Shown here piece by piece: positions 1 through 6,998 of a DNA stretch of 23,016 nt. A program made the translations under genes and the position numbers. The stretch's first letter is position 1. Each line of letters begins with the position of its first letter. The stretch is taken from assembly GCA_020072905.1 (NCBI GenBank), contig JAIQGB010000085.1:1-23016 (forward strand), written 5' to 3'. The DNA is from Terriglobia bacterium (GTDB lineage: Bacteria > Acidobacteriota > Terriglobia > UBA7540). Below the pieces are notes generated by a model, which saw only the letters and a program-made list of their open reading frames with translations, was not told the origin of the DNA and ran no database searches.

Positions 1-16
1 TACTACTACGTTAAGT
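1..16 (+). repeat. IS left terminal inverted repeat
   Basis: The sequence TACTACTACGTTAAGT is the exact reverse complement of 1381-1396. The match ends after base 16, where the left side continues CATTG and the right side (inverted) continues TAGGG. The window begins exactly on this repeat. Confidence 0.9.
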
Positions 17-54
17 CATTGACCTCCCGCAGGAGAGGTGCTAAGCTCCGGTCC

Positions 55-1272
55 ATGACCGAGAGCGAAATCGAGAAATGTCGAAAGCGTTTGGAACAAT
101 TCTTGGCCGACCTGCTGGAGCCGCTGGGGCGGCGCGAGCGACGCCATTGGAGCTCCGTGTACATCCGCGGCTTGTTGTTGGACGGCGAACGCAAATCGAT
201 CGAGCCCATGGCAGCACGTCTGCCCGAGGGAAACGTGCAGGCCATGCAGCAGTTGATCGGACAGAGTCCCTGGCCTTGGGCGCCGGTTTGGCAACGCTTG
301 GCGCAACGGATGACGTCCGAGCTCACGCCCGATCCGGTGTGGGTCGTCGACGACACGGGGTTTCCCAAGCAGGGTCACCACTCGGTGGGAGTGGCGCGGC
401 AATATTCGGGCACGCTGGGCAAGACGGCCAATTGCCAGGTGGCGGTGAGCCTGCATCAGGTGGGAGCCGAAGAAAGTGTCATCCTGGGCTGGCGGCTCTA
501 CTTGCCGGAAAGCTGGACGCAGGATCCCGAGCGGCGCGCCGCCGCCGGCATCCCCGCCGAGGTGAAGTTCCAGACCAAGTGGCAACTGGCGCTGCAATTG
601 ATCGACGAGGCGCGGGGGTGGGGTTTGCGCTCGGGGGTGGTGTTGGCGGACGCCGGCTACGGGGAAGCTACAGAATTTCGCGAGGGGCTGCAGGCTCGCC
701 AACTTCCTTATGCGGTGGGCATTCCTTCCACCGTGCGGGTGTGGACGAAACCGCCCCGCCTGCGGAAAGCGCGGGGGCGAGGACGGCGGCCGACGGTTTA
801 TCATTACGGCGAGCAGCGGCCGTGGGCGGTGCGGGAAGTGGCGGAGAAGGCCCGGGGGTGGAAGCAAGTCCGCTGGCGAGAAGGCAGGAAAGGCTGGCTG
901 GAGTCGCGCTTCTACGCTTGCCGCGTCCAGCCCGCGCACGGATTCGACGAAGGCGAACCGCCCTACCCGGAGGTCTGGCTGCTGGTGGAATGGCCGCCCG
1001 GCGAGAAAGGGCCCACCAAATATTTTCTCTGCGACCTGCCGGAGAACTACCCCTTGCGGCGGCTGGTGCGCATCGTCAAAAGCCGCTGGAAGATCGAACA
1101 GGATTATCAGCAACTGAAGGAGGAACTGGGGCTGGATCATTACGAAGGCCGCAGTTGGACGGGCTGGCATCATCATGTCACCCTGGTCATGTTGGCGCAT
1201 GCCTTCCTGACCTTGGAGAAGATGCGCAGCAAAAAAAACTTCTGGGTGGACCCTGCCACAGACGCGTCGTGA
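55..1272 (+). CDS. IS701-family DDE transposase
   Basis: A 405-residue transposase of the DDE_5/IS701 type, which cuts and rejoins the element ends. The N-terminal part (residues 1-90) has the family's IEKCRKRLEQFL and RGLLLDGERKSIEPMA pattern. The first catalytic Asp is in DDTGFPKQG (D99/D100), followed by the conserved HHSVGVARQYSGTLGK. The second Asp is D199 in LADAGYGE. The acidic third residue is E356 or E357 in YQQLKEELGLDHYEGRSW, followed by the HHH that is common in this family. I chose ATG 55 because the protein match begins there. An in-frame TTG at 19 would add 12 residues but lies just inside the terminal repeat. No strong RBS precedes either start, which is common for transposases. 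The reading frame is intact, so the element may still be active. Confidence 0.92.
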   Translation: MTESEIEKCRKRLEQFLADLLEPLGRRERRHWSSVYIRGLLLDGERKSIEPMAARLPEGNVQAMQQLIGQSPWPWAPVWQRLAQRMTSELTPDPVWVVDDTGFPKQGHHSVGVARQYSGTLGKTANCQVAVSLHQVGAEESVILGWRLYLPESWTQDPERRAAAGIPAEVKFQTKWQLALQLIDEARGWGLRSGVVLADAGYGEATEFREGLQARQLPYAVGIPSTVRVWTKPPRLRKARGRGRRPTVYHYGEQRPWAVREVAEKARGWKQVRWREGRKGWLESRFYACRVQPAHGFDEGEPPYPEVWLLVEWPPGEKGPTKYFLCDLPENYPLRRLVRIVKSRWKIEQDYQQLKEELGLDHYEGRSWTGWHHHVTLVMLAHAFLTLEKMRSKKNFWVDPATDAS

Positions 1273-1334
1273 GATCCAACGCCTGTTGTTTACCTGGACC
1301 GGAGAGTGTGCGTATTGTGGCAGCGTAATTCGCA

Positions 1335-1388
1335 AACGAAACCGTCCACCCTAACTTAACGAACGAAACCGTCCACCCTAACTTAACG
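1335..1388 (+). repeat. 27-bp tandem duplication at IS right end
   Basis: Two perfect head-to-tail copies of a 27-bp unit lie at 1335-1361 and 1362-1388. The unit begins AACGAAACCGTCCACC and ends CTAACTTAACG. The second copy runs into the right terminal repeat, so the first copy duplicates the inner half of that repeat (ACTTAACG) 27 bp further in. The left end has no such copy. Confidence 0.9.
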
Positions 1389-1396
1389 TAGTAGTA
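1381..1396 (-). repeat. IS right terminal inverted repeat
   Basis: ACTTAACGTAGTAGTA is the perfect inverse of bases 1-16. It is followed directly by TTAG (1397-1400), a plausible target-site copy. Confidence 0.9.
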
Positions 1397-1445
1397 TTAG
1401 GGATTAGGCGTCAGTCGCCAGTTGTCCGTAGCCAGTTGATTGATG
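1397..1445. repeat. Degenerate 7-bp repeat array next to the IS
   Basis: From the IS edge the sequence parses in 7-bp steps: TTAGGGA, TTAGGCG, TCAGTCG, CCAGTTG, TCCGTAG, CCAGTTG, ATTGATG. Neighbouring units are alike but drift along the array. The IS appears to have landed at the edge of this array, which offers TTAG. No coding potential was seen between 1397 and 1515. Confidence 0.55.
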
Positions 1446-1515
1446 TGTGATCCTCTTCATGAGCGCTTACTTCCGAGTCCTTCCCTTCCACAAGCGGTCG
1501 GGTGAGGGGAAAGGC

Positions 1516-1557
1516 ATTCAGCATTCAGCATTCAGCATTCAGCATTCAGCATTCAGC
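1516..1557. repeat. Perfect (ATTCAGC)x6 heptamer array
   Basis: Six exact tandem copies of ATTCAGC, in register from 1516 to 1557. The last unit supplies the TGA stop (1553-1555 read on the minus strand) of the comEA-like gene. The number of exact copies suggests a recent expansion or ongoing slippage. Confidence 0.95.
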
Positions 1558-1891
1558 TTTTCGTCTTCTGACTTCTGTCTTCTGACTTCTGATTCCCGAC
1601 TTTCACGTACGGCCGAATCGCCTTCCACTTCTTGAGCCCCACGCCTCGTATCGCCATCAAGTCTTCGACGCGCCGGAACGGGCCGTGCTTCTCGCGGAAG
1701 CTCACGATTCGCTGCGCGAGCTTTGGGCCGATTCCGGGAAGCTTGGCGAAGTCTTGCGCCGATGCCTGATTGATATCGAGGACCAATGCGGGCGCCTTCG
1801 AGGGTTTGCGTTGTTCCGCTGGTGTCATCGCCACGGCAAAGGCCAACGTCATAGCCAGAAAGCAAACCAATCCGGTGGCGAATTTCCCCAT
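1553..1891 (-). CDS. ComEA-like exported helix-hairpin-helix protein
   Basis: A 112-residue protein with an N-terminal hydrophobic signal or anchor (residues 5-22). A ComEA-type double helix-hairpin-helix follows (about 38-97): DINQASAQDFAKLPGIGPKLAQRI, then FRRVEDLMAIRGVGLKKWKAI, each with a GIG/GVG hairpin. The family binds DNA non-specifically; ComEA proteins do this at the cell surface during DNA uptake. No other competence gene is in the window, so an uptake role is inference. Start ATG 1891 lies two bases after the stop of the DUF2520 gene, and the RBS-like ACGAGGAT sits in that gene's last codons, which suggests translational coupling. The tail after the last helix (residues 99-112, rich in K, S, Q, E) is encoded by 7-bp repeats and is probably not part of the fold. 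Confidence 0.82.
   Translation of the reverse strand: MGKFATGLVCFLAMTLAFAVAMTPAEQRKPSKAPALVLDINQASAQDFAKLPGIGPKLAQRIVSFREKHGPFRRVEDLMAIRGVGLKKWKAIRPYVKVGNQKSEDRSQKTKS
1564..1605. repeat. Heptamer array inside the comEA-like 3' end
   Basis: Units of 7 bp in register: TCTTCTG, ACTTCTG, TCTTCTG, ACTTCTG, ATTCCCG, ACTTTCA. The first four are near-identical and the last two are degenerate. Six bases separate it from the ATTCAGC array. Read on the minus strand, it encodes residues of about 96-109 of the comEA-like protein. Confidence 0.8.
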
Positions 1892-1893
1892 GC

Positions 1894-2769
1894 TCAATCC
1901 TCGTAGAGTGATTGGGGCGCGCGGCGCCGTGCGAGCCGCACCATGGCCCGGAGCAGTTCCCGATAGAGTGGCAGGAGGTCCGGCGCGGTTCGCCGCAGGA
2001 GGGCCATGTGGCGCTCGATGGTCGGCCAATCCCCGCGCGATGCCGGGCCCGTCAGCGAGCGCCTCGCCCCGAATTCGGCAAAATTCTTTACTGTCTCCGA
2101 CACAAATTGGGCGAGCATCGGCCGCGCGATGGAGTCCGGGACGCCCGCGCGTTTCAGCAGTCGGCGCGCGTGCTCCATCAGCGTCACCTCCGTGGGACAA
2201 ACCAGAAACGCCGACAAATGATAAAGCGCCTTCTGCGCGGGACGAATGCGGAAGCTTATGCCTCCCAGCTTTCTCACCCAACTTTGCGCCACCTTAAGCG
2301 CTGCGGCGTCGCCTTCGACGCCCCAGTAACAGCTACGCAGATTTCTGACTCCGGCGGCCGGACTCGGGACGGTCTGATAAGGGTGCACCGAACCGATGGC
2401 AGCGCCTCGCTGCTTGAGCGGCTGCAAAATGGAACTCGGCATGGAGCCGCAAGTATGCAGCACCACTTTCCCGGCCCAGATCGAGCGCGCGCTCCAGCGC
2501 TCCGCGAGCGCGCCCGCTACCTCCGCAATCGCCATGTCCGAGGTCGTGAGCAAAAGCACCTCGGCATCGATGACGCGCGGGTCGCTCAGGGCAATCGGCG
2601 TTCCTGCTCCGATGAACCGGACCGCGCGCCGTGCTGAAGCCATTCGCCGCGCCGCTACATACCGCACCGGCAGTCCCGCCTCATGAAGCAACCTCCCCAT
2701 CGCCTGCCCCACACGCCCGGGGCCCACCAGGGTGATACCTGATTCGGTTCTCCTGCGCTGCTTTCCCAT
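1894..2769 (-). CDS. DUF2520 / Rossmann-fold NAD(P)-binding protein
   Basis: A 291-residue cytoplasmic protein with an N-terminal Rossmann fold. The dinucleotide-binding GPGRVG is at residues 16-21 after a short basic leader. The middle has HTCGSM and IGSVHPYQTV. The C-terminal helical part has SLTGPASRGDW, typical of the DUF2520 / F420-dependent oxidoreductase-like family, which is related to ketopantoate and pyrroline-5-carboxylate reductases. The substrate is unknown and I do not assign a reaction. Start ATG 2769 has GAGGG about 9 bases upstream; the frame stays open to 2880, but that extension has no conserved look. It is the first gene of a two-gene unit with the comEA-like gene, two bases apart. 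Confidence 0.85.
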   Translation of the reverse strand: MGKQRRRTESGITLVGPGRVGQAMGRLLHEAGLPVRYVAARRMASARRAVRFIGAGTPIALSDPRVIDAEVLLLTTSDMAIAEVAGALAERWSARSIWAGKVVLHTCGSMPSSILQPLKQRGAAIGSVHPYQTVPSPAAGVRNLRSCYWGVEGDAAALKVAQSWVRKLGGISFRIRPAQKALYHLSAFLVCPTEVTLMEHARRLLKRAGVPDSIARPMLAQFVSETVKNFAEFGARRSLTGPASRGDWPTIERHMALLRRTAPDLLPLYRELLRAMVRLARRRAPQSLYED

Positions 2770-3087
2770 GACTTGGCCCTCAATGTCAAGGATCCAGCCC
2801 TTCGATTGCCCGGGCGTCAGATCCGGTTGCGCGGGCTCGCGACCGGAAAATCTTTCACTGTCGTTCAAACGCGCCAGCAAAAGACCGCCGTCAATATGTC
2901 CAAACGCCTGCTGAGTCTAACCCCCATACCGCACCTTTGTCCCTCCGCAACTTCTTCAATCCCAACCAATTCCATGTATCACCGTTTAAACAGTTTGAGA
3001 AAGCAACGATATGGCCCGGGCACCTCACTTCAAATGGGGGACTTTGGAAGGGGTCGTGCATCTAATAGACGTGAGAAGTCGAAAACC
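2770..3087. other. Divergent intergenic region
   Basis: About 318 bases between the divergent DUF2520 gene and the small membrane protein gene. It must hold the promoters for both, but I see no convincing -35/-10 pair on either strand. A TTGACA on the minus strand (2784-2789) overlaps the DUF2520 ribosome site and is too close to the start to serve it. GTTTAAAC at about 2985-2992 is an 8-bp palindrome of unknown meaning. Confidence 0.4.
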
Positions 3088-3276
3088 ATGGCTCAAACGG
3101 CGGCAAAAATTTTCGTGATCGTATTTCTGTCGCTCTACGCGTTCGTAATTCTGGGGTGGGTAGCCTGGATTATCAGGCGTCGATACCGGATCTCGGCTGA
3201 ACAAGGAACCTCCCGCAGCTTCGTACAACGGCTTGCCCATCTGTTCTCATTCAACCGCCCTCGCGACGTCCACTAA
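3088..3276 (+). CDS. Small single-span membrane protein, unknown function
   Basis: A 62-residue open frame with one strong hydrophobic helix (about residues 5-28, KIFVIVFLSLYAFVILGWVAW). A cluster of arginines (RRRYR) follows, so the N-terminus is probably outside and the basic C-terminal tail inside. I do not recognise a family. The start ATG is preceded by a weak GAGAAG about ten bases upstream. The stop TAA (3274-3276) overlaps the uvrB stop (3273-3275) tail to tail, which argues that both ends are real. The balance of a clear membrane helix and a positive-inside tail suggests a true gene. Longer in-frame extensions upstream look non-coding. Confidence 0.55.
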   Translation: MAQTAAKIFVIVFLSLYAFVILGWVAWIIRRRYRISAEQGTSRSFVQRLAHLFSFNRPRDVH

Positions 3277-5303
3277 CCTTTGGCCTGAACATTGCCCGGA
3301 TTCGCGGCAGCGTCCGCCGGTGCCAGGCCAACGTCTTTTGCCTTCAGCGCTTTGACGCGGTCCCGCAATTGCGCAGCCTTTTCGAATTCAAATTGTTTCG
3401 CCGCCTCGCGCATTTGGACTTCAAGCTTGCGCACGAGTTCTTCGAGCTGATCGGGCGACGTCGGCTCCTCGTCAGAAATCTCTGTGGGGACGGTGACGTA
3501 ATCCGCCTCGACAATCGAAGCGAGCGCCATGTCCACAGGCTTCACAATGCTTTCCGGAGTGATGCCGTTTTCCTGGTTGTAGCGCATCTGCTTGTCGCGG
3601 CGGCGGTTGGTCTCAGCGATCGCGGCGCGCATGGAGTCCGTCATTTTATCGGCGTACAGGATGGACTTGCCGTGCAAGTTGCGCGCGGCGCGCCCCATGG
3701 TTTGGATCAACGCTCCGGCGGAACGTAAATAGCCTTCCTTATCAGCGTCGAGAATGGCCACCAGCGAGACCTCCGGCAGGTCCAACCCCTCTCGCAGCAG
3801 GTTGATGCCGATGAGCACATCGAATTCCCCACGTCGCAGGTCGCGCAGGATCTTCACGCGCTCCAGCGTCTCGATTTCCGAATGCAGGTAGCGGCAGCGC
3901 ACGCCGACCTCGGCGTAATACTCCGCCAAGTCCTCCGCCATGCGCTTGGTGAGCGTGGTGACCAGCACGCGCTCGCCGGCCTCTGCGCGCCGGCGGATTT
4001 CCGCCAGCAGATCGTCAATCTGATTGCGCGTGGGACGGACCTCGATTTCCGGATCGATCAGCCCCGTGGGCCGAATAATTTGCTCGACGACTTCCCCGCC
4101 GACCTTGGTCATTTCGAAGGGACCGGGCGTGGCGGAGACGTAGATGACCTGGCCGACGCGGTGCTCGAACTCCTCGAACGTCAGCGGGCGGTTATCGAGC
4201 GCCGAAGGCAAACGGAAGCCGTAATCCACCAGCGTCTGCTTGCGCGAGTGATCGCCGTGATACATGCCGTGAAGCTGCGGCACGGTCTGGTGGCTCTCGT
4301 CGATGAACATCAGCGCGTCCTGGGGAAGATAATCGAGCAGCGTCGGCGGAGGCTCGCCCGGCAGGCGGCCGGAGAGATGCCGCGAGTAGTTCTCGATGCC
4401 GTGGCAGTAGCCCATCTCCTTCATGATCTCCAGGTCGAACATCGTGCGCTGATGGAGCCGCTGCGCCTCGACGAGTTTTCCCTGCTTCTCGAGCTCGGCG
4501 CGCCACCACTCGAGCTCGGCGAGAATGCGCGTGATCGCTTCCTCGCGCTGGTCGGCGGGCATCACGTAGTGCGTGCGAGGATAAATGGGCAGGCGCGCGT
4601 AAGTCTGCTTGACCTGCCCGAAGAGCGGATCGATCTGAGAGATGGATTCGACCTGGTCCCCCCACATCTCGATCCGGTAGGCGTTGTCCTCGTAGGTGGG
4701 AAAAACTTCGATGACATCCCCGCGCACGCGGAACGTGCCGCGCCGGAAATCGATGTCGTTGCGCTCGTACTGGATTTCCACCAGGCGGCGCAAGATGTCC
4801 TGGCGGGAAATCTTCTGCCCATTTTCGAGCAGGAGCAGCATCCCGTAATAAGCTTCCGGCGAGCCCAGGCCGTAGATGCAACTGACGCTCGCCACGATCA
4901 GGCAGTCGCGGCGCTCAAAGAGCGAGCGCGTCGCGGACATGCGCAGCTTGTCCAGCTCGTCGTTGATGGTGGCTTCTTTCTCGATATAGACGTCGCCCGC
5001 CGGAATGTAGGCCTCGGGCTGGTAGTAGTCATAGTAGCTGACGAAATACTCGACGGCGTTCTGCGGGAAGAAATTCCGGAACTCGTGGTAGAGCTGTGCG
5101 GCCAGTGTTTTGTTGTGAGCCAAGACCAGGGTTGGCCGGTTCGCCGCCTCCACCACCTTGGCCATCGTGAAGGTCTTGCCGGAACCCGTCACGCCGAGCA
5201 GGACCTGATGCTTCTCGCCCTCCTGGACGCCGCCGACGAGTTCTTCAATGGCCGTCGCCTGGTCACCGCGCGGCTGATAATCGGAGAAGAGGTTAAAATC
5301 CAT
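3273..5303 (-). CDS. uvrB: Excinuclease ABC subunit B
   Basis: A 676-residue UvrB, the damage-verifying helicase of nucleotide excision repair. It receives the lesion from UvrA and recruits UvrC for incision. Walker A GVTGSGKT is at residues 37-44. The beta-hairpin region that inserts between the DNA strands is SYYDYYQPEAYIP (about 89-101). Further on are the DESH box (MFIDESH) and helicase motifs such as VSATPG, GINLLREGLDLPE and QTMGRAARN. The C-terminal UVR motif that contacts UvrC spans about 621-655 (FEFEKAAQLRD). Length and order are normal for the family. Start ATG 5303 is chosen because family homology begins at MDFNLFSDY and a TGAGAG lies just upstream; the frame stays open to 5531, but that extension overlaps the divergent TPR gene. 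No clear LexA box was found, so SOS control is not supported. Confidence 0.97.
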   Translation of the reverse strand: MDFNLFSDYQPRGDQATAIEELVGGVQEGEKHQVLLGVTGSGKTFTMAKVVEAANRPTLVLAHNKTLAAQLYHEFRNFFPQNAVEYFVSYYDYYQPEAYIPAGDVYIEKEATINDELDKLRMSATRSLFERRDCLIVASVSCIYGLGSPEAYYGMLLLLENGQKISRQDILRRLVEIQYERNDIDFRRGTFRVRGDVIEVFPTYEDNAYRIEMWGDQVESISQIDPLFGQVKQTYARLPIYPRTHYVMPADQREEAITRILAELEWWRAELEKQGKLVEAQRLHQRTMFDLEIMKEMGYCHGIENYSRHLSGRLPGEPPPTLLDYLPQDALMFIDESHQTVPQLHGMYHGDHSRKQTLVDYGFRLPSALDNRPLTFEEFEHRVGQVIYVSATPGPFEMTKVGGEVVEQIIRPTGLIDPEIEVRPTRNQIDDLLAEIRRRAEAGERVLVTTLTKRMAEDLAEYYAEVGVRCRYLHSEIETLERVKILRDLRRGEFDVLIGINLLREGLDLPEVSLVAILDADKEGYLRSAGALIQTMGRAARNLHGKSILYADKMTDSMRAAIAETNRRRDKQMRYNQENGITPESIVKPVDMALASIVEADYVTVPTEISDEEPTSPDQLEELVRKLEVQMREAAKQFEFEKAAQLRDRVKALKAKDVGLAPADAAANPGNVQAKG

Positions 5304-5342
5304 CGCTCTCAGTTCACTTTGCGCTGGAATGGACAAAACCGT

Positions 5343-5348
5343 ATTATA
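5343..5348 (-). promoter_or_regulatory. Candidate -10 element for uvrB
   Basis: A perfect TATAAT on the minus strand, 40 bases upstream of the uvrB start and inside the 134-bp divergent region shared with the TPR gene. The hexamer 17-18 bases further upstream is a poor -35 match, so only the -10 is called. Confidence 0.45.
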
Positions 5349-5437
5349 GTTCAAAGCGGACTCAGGCTGAGGACTCGATAAAACTCCGGGCAGAGAAAGG
5401 TGCATCACACCCTTACACAGGGAAGGAAAGGCCGGGC

Positions 5438-6910
5438 ATGTTTCACAAAAATGCTGGGAAGATGCGGGTGGTGGCCGGAGCCGTTTGCCTGGCGGCCCTC
5501 TGGCCATGTGCCGCCCAGGCGCAGTGTACATCTTGGGAAAGGAACACCGACGCCGGAGACAAGGCGATAGGCGAGGGGCGCTTCGACGTAGCCGAACTCA
5601 TCTACTGGGACGCGCTCCAGGAAGCCGAGAAGTTCGGGCCGAACGACGAGCGCCTGGCCCAGAGCCTGAACAACCTGGCGAGTGTCTATCAGAGCGAGGG
5701 GAGGTTCTCCGAAGCAGAGGCACTATACAAACGCAGCCTGGGAATTTGGGAACTGAACCAAAAGACAGCGAGCCCTTGCGCAATTACCGCTCTGTCCAAC
5801 TTGGGCTCTCTCTATCTCGACCAGGGCAGGTTCGAAGACGCGAGCGCCGCACTTAAGCGAAGCATGGAGCTCGAGAAAGGTTCGAAGGAGCCTGACGCCC
5901 ATGCTCTGGCAAACATCCTGAACTCGCTAGGCATGGCCTATTCCGAGGAGGGGAAATACGCCGACGCAGAGAGCACCCTCAAGGTGGCGATGAAAAGCTA
6001 CGAGAGGCTTTCAGGACCCGAAGATCCTGACTTAGCCCGCGTTGTTAATAATTTGGGGCTCCTCTATCAAAGACAAGATAAGAACGACAAGGCCGAGCCA
6101 CTTTTTAAGCGGGCGCTCACTCTCCAGGAAAAGGCTTTCGGGCCGGACCACCAGGATGTGGCCGCTACCCTTAACAACCTGGGACTTGTCTACGACAGCC
6201 AAGCGAAGTACGCAAAGGCGGAGGCGATCTACAGGAGGGCTTTGGCCATCAACGAGAAAACCTTCGGGACAGAACACCCAACTGTTGCCACCAATCTCGA
6301 CAACCTGGCCCGTGTTTATCGGCTGCAGGGAAAATTCGCCGAGGCGGTGGAGCTTTGGAAGCAGACCTTGGCAATACGAGAGAAGCTCCTGGGGCTGGAG
6401 CATCCGGATCTGGGCCTGACACTGAATAACCTCGGCGTGGTGTACTTCGATATGGGCCGCTACAAGGATGCCCGACCTCTCCTGGAGCGCTCGCTGGCCA
6501 TCCGGAGGAAAGCTCTTGGGCCCGACCACCCCGAAGTGCAGACTACCTATACAAATCTCATGGCTGTGTACGAGGCCATGGGCGAGTTTGACGCTCCCCA
6601 AGAACTGCTGAAGGGAGAAATCGAAGAGGCTGAGAGCGCGAATGATTCGCAGCGTTTGACTCGCAGCCTGAGTGAGCTGGGAAACCTTTACGAGAACCAC
6701 AGCAAGCTCGAGGAAGCGGAGTCTTTGTTCCGCCGGGCTCTGGAAATCGCGGAACGAAGCAATGGCGCCGAATCGCCCGAAGTTCAGCAGCGGCTCGAAA
6801 CATTGGCGGCCCTGCTAAAGAGTATGCAGAAGACGGACGAAGCCGCGGAACTCGAATCGCGCGCCCAGGCGATTCGCGCGAAGCTCGCTGAACGCAGTTC
6901 TCCGAAGTGA
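5438..6910 (+). CDS. Exported TPR protein (kinesin light chain-type repeats)
   Basis: A 490-residue protein with a signal peptide (residues 1-29, ending AAQAQ). About nine to ten 42-residue TPR units of the kinesin-light-chain type follow. They carry the recurring pattern GPDHPxVAxTLNNLGxVYxxQGKYxEAExLxKRALAIxEK, clearest between about residues 190 and 370. TPR arrays are protein-binding scaffolds, and no catalytic domain is present. The first Cys after the signal is preceded by Gln and does not form a lipobox, so the protein is probably soluble in the periplasm. Start ATG 5438 has AAGGAAAGG eight bases upstream; ATG 5462 is less good because its GGGAAG abuts it. It is divergent from uvrB, and the PpiC gene downstream has its own promoter. 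Confidence 0.87.
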   Translation: MFHKNAGKMRVVAGAVCLAALWPCAAQAQCTSWERNTDAGDKAIGEGRFDVAELIYWDALQEAEKFGPNDERLAQSLNNLASVYQSEGRFSEAEALYKRSLGIWELNQKTASPCAITALSNLGSLYLDQGRFEDASAALKRSMELEKGSKEPDAHALANILNSLGMAYSEEGKYADAESTLKVAMKSYERLSGPEDPDLARVVNNLGLLYQRQDKNDKAEPLFKRALTLQEKAFGPDHQDVAATLNNLGLVYDSQAKYAKAEAIYRRALAINEKTFGTEHPTVATNLDNLARVYRLQGKFAEAVELWKQTLAIREKLLGLEHPDLGLTLNNLGVVYFDMGRYKDARPLLERSLAIRRKALGPDHPEVQTTYTNLMAVYEAMGEFDAPQELLKGEIEEAESANDSQRLTRSLSELGNLYENHSKLEEAESLFRRALEIAERSNGAESPEVQQRLETLAALLKSMQKTDEAAELESRAQAIRAKLAERSSPK

Positions 6911-6925
6911 GACCCTTCTGGGGCC

Positions 6926-6953
6926 CTGACACAGGCATCCCGTGTGTTACAAT
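6926..6953 (+). promoter_or_regulatory. Sigma70-type promoter for the PpiC gene
   Basis: -35 CTGACA (6926-6931), 16-bp spacer, -10 TACAAT (6948-6953); each hexamer has five of six consensus bases. It begins 16 bases after the stop of the TPR gene and sits 45 bases before the chosen start of the isomerase gene. This supports independent transcription. Confidence 0.55.
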
Positions 6954-6998
6954 CTACCGATTTACCGAAGGGACGGGACCTTGGAGAGGATAGGCGCG

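Larger units (their letters stand above)
1..1396 (+). mobile_element. IS701-like insertion sequence, complete
   Basis: The element is bounded by a perfect 16-bp terminal inverted repeat: TACTACTACGTTAAGT at 1-16 and its reverse complement at 1381-1396. It carries a single transposase gene. The four bases after the right end (1397-1400) are TTAG, which fits the 4-bp YTAG-type target duplication I recall for IS701-family elements. The left flank lies outside the window, so the duplication itself cannot be confirmed. The right subterminal region contains a 27-bp tandem duplication. About 110 bases between the transposase stop and the right end have no gene. The family assignment rests on the transposase motifs, not on a database match. 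Confidence 0.88.

Noticed and set aside
16..1335. Long minus-strand open frame (439 codons) opposite the transposase
   Set aside because: The translation is rich in His, Pro, Arg and Leu without domain character; it is the mirror of a GC-rich gene whose plus-strand product has clear catalytic motifs.
1516..1605. Could the regular repeats be a CRISPR array?
   Set aside because: The period is 7 bp with no spacers, and no cas genes are present.
1894..2637. Plus-strand open frames across the DUF2520 gene
   Set aside because: They mirror a minus-strand gene with a clear Rossmann motif and have no features of their own.
5304..5437. LexA/SOS box upstream of uvrB
   Set aside because: Neither CTGT-N8-ACAG nor GAAC-N4-GTTC is present; a GAAC and a GGTT occur, but at the wrong spacing.
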